In this document: positions 56,471 to 64,000 of the stretch, piece by piece
Position numbering within the stretch: position 1 is the first letter of the stretch
Layout: each line of letters begins with the position of its first letter
Source of the DNA: an uncultured Caldilineaceae bacterium
GTDB taxonomy: Bacteria; Chloroflexota; Anaerolineae; Caldilineales; Caldilineaceae
Length of the DNA stretch: 64,000 nt
Assembly: GCA_951813625.1 (NCBI GenBank)
Contig: CATOTS010000039.1
Coordinates: forward strand, 34,703-98,702
Direction of reading: 5' to 3'
Notes under the pieces: generated by a model
Told to the model about the DNA's origin: nothing
The model's database searches: none
The model's input: the letters and a program-made list of their open reading frames with translations, nothing else
Position numbers and translations under genes: made by a program

Positions 56471-57424
56471 ATGCAAGAAGTGCAAGATGTCGCCAAACGC
56501 ATCATTGCCAATGTCGAGCAGGTCATAATTGGTAAGGATCGCGAGATCCGCATGACCACCGTCGCGCTGCTCTGCGAGGGCCACCTGCTCATCGAAGACG
56601 TTCCCGGCGTCGGCAAAACGATGCTGGCACGGGCCATCGCCCGTACCGTCGGCAGCACATACCGCCGCATTCAGTTCACGCCGGACATGCTGCCCAGCGA
56701 TGTCACCGGCGTCAGTGTCTTCAACCAGAAAACGCTCGAATTCGAATTCAGGCCCGGGCCGATCATGGCGCAAATCGTTCTCTCCGACGAGATCAATCGC
56801 GCCACGCCCAAGACCCAGTCCGCCCTACTCGAAGCAATGGAGGAGCGGCAGGTCACCGTTGACGGCACCACCTATGACATGGCGCGGCCATTTCTCGTCC
56901 TCGCTACCCAGAATCCCATCGAATATGAGGGCACATTTCCCCTACCGGAAGCCCAGGTCGACCGCTTCCAGATGCGCATACGACTCGGCTATCCGTTGAA
57001 AGCGCATGAGGTCAACATTCTGGGCTTGCAGGCACAGATGCACCCGATTGAAAGCCTCGAGAGAGCCGTCTCCGTGGACGAACTCGCCGAGGCCCAGAAG
57101 GCGGTGCGCGATACCTATGTCGACGACAGCATCAAGGAGTATATCGTCGATCTCGTTACCACAACCCGCGACCATCCCGACGTCTATCTCGGCGCAAGCC
57201 CGCGCGGCAGTCTCGCGCTTTTCCGCGCCGCGCGAGCCTGGGCAGCTGTCGACGGGCGCGAATACGTGCTGCCCGATGATGTCAAGCTCCTGGCTGAAGC
57301 CACCCTCGCGCACCGCTTGATCGTCAGCCCGTCGGCGCGTATCAAGAACGTCGACGCCGCCCAGGTGATTGAAGACGCCCTGGCGCATACACCCGTGCCG
57401 GGCAGCCGCGTCAGGTCCCGATAG
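56471..57424 (+). CDS. MoxR-family AAA+ ATPase
   Basis: 317 residues; chaperone-like ATPase helping metal-cofactor or protein-complex assembly. Walker A is GVGKT, Walker B IVLSDEINRA, sensor 1 LATQNP and the arginine finger follows in PEAQVDRF. C-terminal lid with RLIVSPSARIKN. AAAGGA 8 nt before the ATG. It is followed 89 bp later by a DUF58 gene, the usual partner; no VWA-domain gene follows within the window. Confidence 0.94.
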   Translation: MQEVQDVAKRIIANVEQVIIGKDREIRMTTVALLCEGHLLIEDVPGVGKTMLARAIARTVGSTYRRIQFTPDMLPSDVTGVSVFNQKTLEFEFRPGPIMAQIVLSDEINRATPKTQSALLEAMEERQVTVDGTTYDMARPFLVLATQNPIEYEGTFPLPEAQVDRFQMRIRLGYPLKAHEVNILGLQAQMHPIESLERAVSVDELAEAQKAVRDTYVDDSIKEYIVDLVTTTRDHPDVYLGASPRGSLALFRAARAWAAVDGREYVLPDDVKLLAEATLAHRLIVSPSARIKNVDAAQVIEDALAHTPVPGSRVRSR

Positions 57425-57513
57425 GCCCCAACCACAGTGGCCGCAGGCCTGTCCTCAATCGCACCGCCTAACCTGGTGTTTCACAAGCCGCTTGTCAACG
57501 GTCACTGGTGTTC

Positions 57514-58809
57514 ATGTCGTCACGTCTCATCTTTCTTCTGGCTGCACTAATCATCTCCTGGATCTTTGCGCTCAACAGCGGGCGCACTCTTGCCTTCAAT
57601 CTCGCCTATCTCCTGACCGGCATCCTCGCTCTCAGCTATTTTTGGTCCTGGAGCAGCACGCGCGCCATTCATATCAATCGCCATACCCGCGCCCGGCGCA
57701 GCCAGGTCGGGCAGTTTTTCGAGGAAAGTTTCGAAGTCCGCAATCAGGGGCGGTTGCCGAAACTGTGGCTGGAGGTGCGCGATTTCTCAACCGTCCCCTT
57801 CCATGGCGCCAGCCGCGTCGTCAGCCATCTCCAGGGGCGCGCGCGTCATCGCTGGCAGGTCCGTACATACTGCCAGCAGCGCGGCTACTACCGCCTGGGG
57901 CCGATGCGGCTCTTCAGCGGCGACCCCCTCGGCCTATTCTCGGTTGACGAAACGTTGAGCCAGACCAGCGACCTCATCGTCTACCCTGCCACCGTCTCGC
58001 TCGCCACTTTCCAGCCCCCTGCCGCAGACCTCGCCGGCGGCGAAGCCCTCAGCCGCCGCGCGCAATACCTGACGACCAACGTCTCGGGCATCCGCGAATA
58101 CGCGCCCGGCGACAGTTTCAACCGCATCCACTGGCTCAGCACGGCGCGCACCGGCCGTCTCATGACCAGGGAATTTGAGCTCGACCCCTCAGCCGACATC
58201 TGGGTCTTCCTCGACCTGAACGGGGTCGCGGTGCGCAGCCTGCCCTGGGATCTCTCCCCCCCTCAGTCCGGCGTCTTTGCCCTCACCAGCCGGCCAGACA
58301 CGCTCGAACTCGCGCCCAGCACCCTGGAATACGCCGTTACCGCCACCGCCAGCGTCGCCCGCTACTTTCTTTTGCGCAACCGCGCCGTCGGCATGATCTG
58401 GCAAGGCAGCCAGCGCTACCTGTTGCAGATCGACCGCGGCGAGCGGCAGATGCGAAAAGTGTTGGAGGCGTTGGCGGTGGTTTCGGCCGAGGGGCTTATC
58501 CCCTTCGATCAGCTGCTTGTGACCGAGGGCGTGAGGCTCAATCGCAACGACATGATCCTGGCCGTCACCGCCGATCCCGACCCGGCCTGGGTGCGCGCAC
58601 TGCGCGAAATCAGGCGGCGCGGCGTCCACAGTGTCGCGCTCGTGATGGATGGCTCGACTTTCGGCGGTGAGGATTCCTACCAGGATCTCGCCCACGAGTT
58701 GGCGATTTCGAACGTCCCGTCCTATCGCCTCCAGCGCGGCGATGACATCGGCGCCGTCCTCGGCCGTCCTCCCAATGGCGAGTGGACGGGAGAACAGCAG
58801 CTCCCTTAG
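57514..58809 (+). CDS. DUF58 domain membrane protein, MoxR partner
   Basis: About 431 residues. Two adjacent N-terminal membrane segments (about 5-22, 28-48), then a beta-rich stretch and the DUF58 signature REYAPGDSFNRIHW followed by ARTGRLMTREFE. The C-terminal part has a VWA-like fold. An upstream GTG is possible; ATG at 57514 is used. Together with MoxR it forms a typical two-gene unit of uncertain target. The stop overlaps the end of the convergent regulator gene by 4 bp. Confidence 0.9.
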   Translation: MSSRLIFLLAALIISWIFALNSGRTLAFNLAYLLTGILALSYFWSWSSTRAIHINRHTRARRSQVGQFFEESFEVRNQGRLPKLWLEVRDFSTVPFHGASRVVSHLQGRARHRWQVRTYCQQRGYYRLGPMRLFSGDPLGLFSVDETLSQTSDLIVYPATVSLATFQPPAADLAGGEALSRRAQYLTTNVSGIREYAPGDSFNRIHWLSTARTGRLMTREFELDPSADIWVFLDLNGVAVRSLPWDLSPPQSGVFALTSRPDTLELAPSTLEYAVTATASVARYFLLRNRAVGMIWQGSQRYLLQIDRGERQMRKVLEALAVVSAEGLIPFDQLLVTEGVRLNRNDMILAVTADPDPAWVRALREIRRRGVHSVALVMDGSTFGGEDSYQDLAHELAISNVPSYRLQRGDDIGAVLGRPPNGEWTGEQQLP

Positions 58810-59870
58810 CTACTCTCGCGGACGATCAGTTGCGTGTCGTTGATGTGGAGTGTGTCCAGGTCCGACTCGTTGATCTGCTCGTTGATCAACTGGAAAAGCG
58901 TGTGGATCGCCAGTCGCGGCTGGCTGTCCATGTCGCGGTGAACCGTCGTCAGCGACGGGCTTGATTGGCTCGCGTCCGGCAGGTCGCCAAAACCAACAAC
59001 CGCCAGGTCGTCCGGCACCGAGACCCCCGCCTTACGCGCGCCGCTCAGTATCCCCAGCGCACGCACATCGCTCACACAGAAGACCGCGGTCGGACGGCGG
59101 CGCAGTTGCCAGATGTTCTGAAAGGATTGGATCCCTGCCGAAAGGACCCCGCGCGCATGCACGATCTGCACCGCCTCCGGCGGCAGTCCCGATTCGGCCA
59201 CCGCTTGCGTGAACCCCTCAACCCGGCGCTCCATCGACGGGATCACGACGCCGTCCTGCCGCGGCGTCATCGTCGCGATCGCAAACTGCCGGTGCCCTTT
59301 CGCCAGCAGATGTTGCGCTGCCGTGTAGGCGCCGCCGCGATCGTCTATGTTGAAGGTCGGCGCGTCAACGTTTTCGGCGCTGTCCAGCAGCACGATCGGT
59401 CGCGATGAGCGGTGCAGCGCCTCTGCCAGCGGATGGGCGCGGTGAACGCCGAACATGAGAAAGCCGTCGGCCGCAATCGATGCCAGCCACGTTACAGACG
59501 CGATCGAGTCGCGGCCCGGCCGCGTCTCGCGCCGCCAAATGTCGTGCATCGACGCCAGCAGGATCCGCATCTCTTCGCGGTCGCACGCCGCCCCGATTTC
59601 CCCCAGGAAATGGGTGAAAAGTGGATCGTGCAGCATCCAGTTCAGGCTGGTAGGCACCAGCAGACCGATCGAATTGGTGCGGCCGGTGGCCAGCGTACGC
59701 GCAACCGGATGCGGCTGATAGCCCAGGCGCCCGGCGGTGTCGAGGATATGTTCCCGCGTCGTGTGGCTCAACTGGTGCGGCGCGTTGTAGGCAAAGGAGA
59801 CCGCGGTCGGCGACACGCCCGCATGGCGCGCCACATCGCGCAAGGTGACCCGTTTCTCCTTTCTGCTCAC
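58806..59870 (-). CDS. LacI-family transcriptional regulator
   Basis: 354 residues. The helix-turn-helix VTLRDVARHAGVSPTAVSFAYN is at the N-terminus (HTH core DVARHAGVSPTAVS), with the hinge helix, LATGRTNSIGLLVP at the start of the periplasmic-binding-like ligand domain, and HLLAKGHRQFA. It most likely senses a sugar. GTG at 59870 has GGGGAG 6 nt upstream; a TTG six codons earlier is less likely. The gene is 46 bp after rph on the same strand, and no sugar operon is adjacent to suggest a target. Confidence 0.93.
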   Translation of the reverse strand: MSRKEKRVTLRDVARHAGVSPTAVSFAYNAPHQLSHTTREHILDTAGRLGYQPHPVARTLATGRTNSIGLLVPTSLNWMLHDPLFTHFLGEIGAACDREEMRILLASMHDIWRRETRPGRDSIASVTWLASIAADGFLMFGVHRAHPLAEALHRSSRPIVLLDSAENVDAPTFNIDDRGGAYTAAQHLLAKGHRQFAIATMTPRQDGVVIPSMERRVEGFTQAVAESGLPPEAVQIVHARGVLSAGIQSFQNIWQLRRRPTAVFCVSDVRALGILSGARKAGVSVPDDLAVVGFGDLPDASQSSPSLTTVHRDMDSQPRLAIHTLFQLINEQINESDLDTLHINDTQLIVRESS

Positions 59871-59916
59871 CGTTCCACTCCCCTGCAATCTCGCGGCAGC
59901 CAGGACTGCCCGCTGT

Positions 59917-60657
<741 letters not shown>

Positions 60658-60790
60658 GCGTCGTCAACGCTCCTTTCGCGTCATGCAGCCGCGCATCTCT
60701 GCGGCGGCGGACGCGCACGTCAATCCGCCCGAATTTCAGCGCAATCATACGCCCTTACGCGGCGGGGTGCAAACCGGCCAGTGGTTAAGG

Positions 60791-61180
60791 CTATGGGGCT
60801 TGTACGATCTGTAGTCCGGGAATCCCGCTGAAGTCCCGGTCGTGGGAGGCCAGCGGACAGTCCAGCATGATGGCAGTGGCGGCGACCCAGGCGTCAGACA
60901 CCTGCAATGCACGCCCGGCAGCCCTCCTTTCGGCGCGCAGTTGGGCGCAAACACTCACCAGTCCGTCGCCGGGCCAGATGACAGTGTACCCTCTGAGATG
61001 ATTGGCGAGTTCCTGTTTGCGCTTGTCACCCCATCCTCTGAAATAAGCGCCGTGCCACAGCTCCTCCAGTGTCTGGAATGAGATCACAGCGCGACGACCA
61101 TGGGCCTGTTCCAGGTAGAATGGGGCCCTGTCGTCGCCGTTGAAAATGTATGACACAACGTTGGTGTCCAGAACGATCAA
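60791..61180 (-). CDS. PIN-domain ribonuclease (VapC-like toxin)
   Basis: 129 residues with the acidic PIN site: Asp5 (VLDTNVVSY), Glu39/Glu40 (LEELWHG), Asp96 (QVSDAWVAATAI) and Asp114/Asp116 (SHDRDF). It probably cleaves RNA as a toxin. The start is TTG at 61180, with AAAGG and 8 nt spacing overlapping the end of the upstream gene, so translation is coupled. There is no normal small VapB; the gene directly upstream encodes a 281-residue protein of unknown family. Third gene of the cassette. Confidence 0.88.
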   Translation of the reverse strand: MIVLDTNVVSYIFNGDDRAPFYLEQAHGRRAVISFQTLEELWHGAYFRGWGDKRKQELANHLRGYTVIWPGDGLVSVCAQLRAERRAAGRALQVSDAWVAATAIMLDCPLASHDRDFSGIPGLQIVQAP

Positions 61181-61185
61181 GCCGG

Positions 61186-62031
61186 TTATTCCTTTCGGCC
61201 CTCGTCACGGCCAACGTGGATTATACGGACGAAATCATCCACGTCGAACGGCTCGCTGGCGGTAACCAGATTATCCGAATCAAACGTTTTAGGATTTGGA
61301 TCGTTCTGGAGTTTTTCTACATCAAGAGGCTCGCCCAATGAGCGCGCAGCGGTAATCTCTTCCACGCCGATAGTCGTCCAGTCGCCGCCCTGGCTGAAAC
61401 TCCCGCGGCCTCTGATCTCCACATACTGTGTCGCCAGACGTAGCATGTTCTGCGCGTATTCGTTCCCAAAGCGAAGTCGTACGTATGAGCCACTGTAGTC
61501 GTGCAGTTGCGCCGTGCCTTTGTGCCAGTTCACCTCTTTGAGCCAGCCGTAAAGGAGAGCTTCCTCGCGCTGAACCGTAGAGCGGGCAGCAGAGGGTGGG
61601 CGAGTTACCTCTGTTTTGCGAACTGTTTCTGCGTTGCCCAGCCAAAGCCGCACGCCCCCGGGAAGCGCAGACGCTATGTCGTATAGTCGGTCTGTCACCG
61701 CTGCCGGCAGCGTGGAATCCCGGCTGCCATCCCAATTGCATATGGCTGTGAACGCCTGAAAGGTGTGATCTTCAAGGTGGAGCTGCCCGTCAGGCGGCGG
61801 CATGGCAAGTTCAGCGACCAGCGAGCCTGGCCGCACGGCAGTCAACTGTATACGGCTCTGCTCACGTACCCAGCGGGGCGGTTGACCGGGCCCGGGCCGG
61901 CGTCCTCCCAGGTGTTCGACCATAAGCCGCATCGCGTCCTGCATTCCTGTCAGCGTTTGGGTAAAGGCGTCTACCGGCAGACCATCTTCCCCCACGCGCG
62001 GTCCTTCAAACGTGAGAAACAGTCGATTCAT
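61186..62031 (-). CDS. Unknown 281-residue protein coupled to PIN toxin
   Basis: I recognise no family. An N-terminal alpha/beta part (1-110) with MNRLFLTFEGPRVGEDG and a Gly/Pro/Arg-rich loop (GGRRPGPGQPPRW) is followed by a segment with EEALLYGWLKEVNWHKGTAQ and a C-terminal beta part with YVRLRFGN and YVEIRGRGSFSQGGDWTTIGVEEI. The end is acidic. AAGGAGA precedes the ATG at 62031. The stop lies 5 bp before the PIN start. It could be the antitoxin or a regulator of the PIN protein; it is much larger than VapB and lacks an obvious AbrB/RHH motif. Confidence 0.72.
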   Translation of the reverse strand: MNRLFLTFEGPRVGEDGLPVDAFTQTLTGMQDAMRLMVEHLGGRRPGPGQPPRWVREQSRIQLTAVRPGSLVAELAMPPPDGQLHLEDHTFQAFTAICNWDGSRDSTLPAAVTDRLYDIASALPGGVRLWLGNAETVRKTEVTRPPSAARSTVQREEALLYGWLKEVNWHKGTAQLHDYSGSYVRLRFGNEYAQNMLRLATQYVEIRGRGSFSQGGDWTTIGVEEITAARSLGEPLDVEKLQNDPNPKTFDSDNLVTASEPFDVDDFVRIIHVGRDEGRKE

Positions 62032-62062
62032 CTGCGTGATCTCCTTCTGTCTGTCGGCTCAC

Positions 62063-62974
62063 TCAAACGAGGTCCTGGTCGACGAGGTCGTTCAGCGTCG
62101 GCGCACCCGCCTTGGGCAGCTTGATCGTGTCCATGCTCATCACCGCGTCGATGATGTTCAGCAGGAACCAGGCATCGGTCTCGCCCATCCGGAAAAACTC
62201 CGGCTTCGCCCGCGCCGTATCCCGCATGATGCCCAGTGCATCCTGGTACGGCTCGAACGAAACGATTTTTTCCAGCCTTACTCGAAAGCTTTTTCGCTGT
62301 CCCTTGAAGTAGATATGTTTCGTCGTGATGCCGAGCGTGCCCGAGTCGGTATGCTGCATCGAAGTCGACGCCACCGAGCGGCCCCGGAACGCGCTGGGGC
62401 GTAGGTAGACACCCTTGGCGACGCGGAAACTGACGCCCAGCGAGCCGCCGCGGAACTCTCGTTGCGTCACCTCTTCCAGGTAGTCCACGCCGCCGAAATG
62501 CCACAGCATCTCCTCGCTCTTCATCAGGTTGAACGGCAGCCGCACGCCGCGACGCTCGAAACGGGGCACCAGGCCTTGTTCGCTGAGCGCGTTCAGCAGC
62601 GACATCATCCTGAACAGCGAGAAGTGGCCGCCCCGGTTGAGCTGCCCCGCGCCGAGATTGTGCCGGGCGCGGTAGCGGTTGAGCGCCCGTTTCTCCTCGT
62701 TCGAAAGAAAGTGGTCCTCCATCGCCGCCTCGACCGCCTGCCCCCAACCTGCTGCCAGACTTTGGGTCACCGACGCCGCCGAACTGTCGATGTAAGCGGA
62801 CGCGGCGATCGCTCGGACCCGGTCGGGAAGCTGCTCGACGCCAGTGCCGTACAGCGCGGCCTCCAGGCAACTCTCCCTGATCATCTCCAGTCCGTGTTCG
62901 TACGCCGCCTCGCACTCCTTGTGTTCTTTGCGCAAAAAGCCGGCCGATTTCCCGCAGTATCTGCAATCACCCAT
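62063..62974 (-). CDS. Zinc-finger plus PH/GRAM-like domain protein
   Basis: 303 residues. The N-terminus has a CRYCGKSAGFLRKEHKEC-type zinc site (Cys4, Cys7, His18, Cys21). A helical middle follows. The C-terminal part (about 185-285) shows a beta pattern with TDSGTLGITTKHIYFKGQ, then KIVSFEPY and KPEFF, like the bacterial GRAM/PH-type domains that follow zinc ribbons in some phage and island proteins. The ATG at 62974 starts at the zinc site and has AGGGGAG upstream; the longer open frame upstream is not conserved. It is first in a three-gene unit with the 281-residue and PIN genes (31 bp and 5 bp gaps). Confidence 0.7.
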   Translation of the reverse strand: MGDCRYCGKSAGFLRKEHKECEAAYEHGLEMIRESCLEAALYGTGVEQLPDRVRAIAASAYIDSSAASVTQSLAAGWGQAVEAAMEDHFLSNEEKRALNRYRARHNLGAGQLNRGGHFSLFRMMSLLNALSEQGLVPRFERRGVRLPFNLMKSEEMLWHFGGVDYLEEVTQREFRGGSLGVSFRVAKGVYLRPSAFRGRSVASTSMQHTDSGTLGITTKHIYFKGQRKSFRVRLEKIVSFEPYQDALGIMRDTARAKPEFFRMGETDAWFLLNIIDAVMSMDTIKLPKAGAPTLNDLVDQDLV

Positions 62975-63970
62975 CTGCTCAGCTCCCCTCACGCTATCGC
63001 GCCGCCCGTTCCCTCGCTTGGACCCGCCTCTTTCGTCCCTTATCACACCCCGTCGCCTCGACACCGTAACCAACCGGCGCATGACGGCCCGAACGTGGCG
63101 GCAAGGATCATAAACGATTTCGCCGCACCATTCAATGTCACCCTTCTATGGCGACCCTTCACGCCCGCAGGCGGCAACTGTCGCGCCCCCGGTCGCGCGT
63201 TCCCGCTTTCCTGATTCGCCATATGGCCGACCCTCGACCAAAGTGGATGGCGCGCTTTTTCTACGATCCGTATACGATCTTACTACGATTTAGACGGGAC
63301 GCTGTCTCCACGCCTACGTTCACCCGCCGGTCCGGATGCTGGTTGGCAATGCCTTTACGACGCTTTTCCCGGCCCTTTACACTGGAGATCGGCGGTCCTG
63401 GGCCCCGAACCGGCGCGCTGGTGGGCGCATGCACGCACCAGTACATTGCATTCAAAGGCCGGCTCTGATGATTGACTGAGGGAATCTATCGATCTACAAT
63501 CAGTCTCCCCATTGCGCCAATTGGCAAGGAACCATTCCGATTGGCAGGGAATTATTGCGATTTATTTTCCATTATAGGTCTGAGATTTCACGAACGCGAC
63601 CGCCGCGAGGAGCGGCTTCACAACTGCGGAGAAACTGGATGCCTGACCCCGATCCAAATCCACATTAGCCCAGCGGGCAATGCCTCGGTTTCATTTTCAT
63701 CGCCGGACTGCATCCGCCCAGTAGAATTTTCGAGCGGTTCATTGTCCCGCTCCCCTTTCATCTGACAACCGCATAATCGACCGAAACGCACTCGCTTCGC
63801 AGCGCGGTCTTTGCTTGGCTACCACCGGTTCTCCGGCAACCCGGAATCGGCGGCGGCCGCTGTTAAAGACTCTCCAAAATCGGCGAACGCTCCATTGGCA
63901 GGACCAATTGGAATTGTTCACTACTTATGCGCTCAGCAGGAACGCTGCCGACAGGAGAGAGGTGAAGACG
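62975..63970. other. Intergenic near the window end, no gene seen
   Basis: About 1 kb with no convincing gene. Degenerate ccaattggca/attggcagg words occur near 63510-63550 and 63890-63915. A minus-strand promoter for the PIN cassette should lie around 63000-63100, but I find no clear one. Confidence 0.5.
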
Positions 63971-64000
63971 ATGCGAATGCGAACCGGACGGCCGATCATC
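63971..64000 (+). CDS. Possible start of a gene running off the window
   Basis: An ATG at 63971 preceded by AGGAGAGAGG opens 10 codons (MRMRTGRPII) to the window end. Only the start signal supports it; no function can be assigned. Confidence 0.3.
   Translation, partial: MRMRTGRPII

Overview
The window is high-GC bacterial chromosome. I attribute it, with moderate confidence, to an Anaerolineae/Caldilineales-like member of the Chloroflexota. This rests on the mix of CofE (F420), a MacB-type exporter, GH4, phytanoyl-CoA dioxygenase, Gfo/Idh/MocA and SDR catabolic enzymes, LacI regulators, lipoprotein Cache proteins and gaps full of degenerate repeats. No 16S rRNA or single marker fixes the taxon. 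No prophage, CRISPR array or plasmid backbone was seen.

Layout. 1-2.8 kb: the start of fabF (cut by the window edge), a YgeW-like carbamoyltransferase and a carbamate kinase behind a clear promoter, all minus strand. 3.3-9.4 kb: a minus-strand block of MacB-type ABC ATPase, permease, HlyD adaptor, OmpR-type regulator and sensor kinase. 10.2-16.4 kb: carbohydrate/hydroxy-acid catabolism genes (TIM-barrel isomerase, Gfo/Idh/MocA oxidoreductase, TPP enzyme, D-2-hydroxyacid dehydrogenase) plus a divergent membrane SH3 protein. 16.4-18.5 kb: a gene-free, repeat-rich gap. 18.5-27.2 kb: tRNA-Val, a triple-Cache lipoprotein, a frameshifted M20 peptidase, thrS (one frameshift), the infC-rpmI-rplT operon with promoter, an ATT start codon and a terminator, a SpoU methyltransferase, a helix-hairpin-helix membrane protein and tRNA-Lys.

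27.2-36.6 kb is the accessory part. It holds a PD-(D/E)XK-like nuclease next to tRNA-Lys, a two-level tandem repeat array, an IS982 element with an intact 6-bp target duplication, then SDR, GH4, PhyH, AIM24 and a HigBA toxin-antitoxin pair lying between two 147-bp inverted repeats. 37.2-50.1 kb is mostly housekeeping and metabolism: a Tat/Cache lipoprotein, pepA, an aminotransferase, tRNA-Arg, cofE-yqeB, a Sua5/YrdC gene with two glycosyltransferases, a TIM-barrel protein and a MetE-like methyltransferase. 50.2-64 kb: a decayed alcohol dehydrogenase, a sugar-binding lipoprotein beside a 934-residue multidomain protein, moxR-DUF58, rph-lacI, and a three-gene cassette (zinc finger plus PH/GRAM-like protein, 281-residue unknown, PIN nuclease) that looks like an uncharacterised toxin-antitoxin-like unit.

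The strongest non-genic signal is a 58-bp double-hairpin repeat present seven times, only in intergenic gaps and usually inside a larger composite repeat. The best candidates for something undescribed are that repeat family and the PIN-containing cassette.
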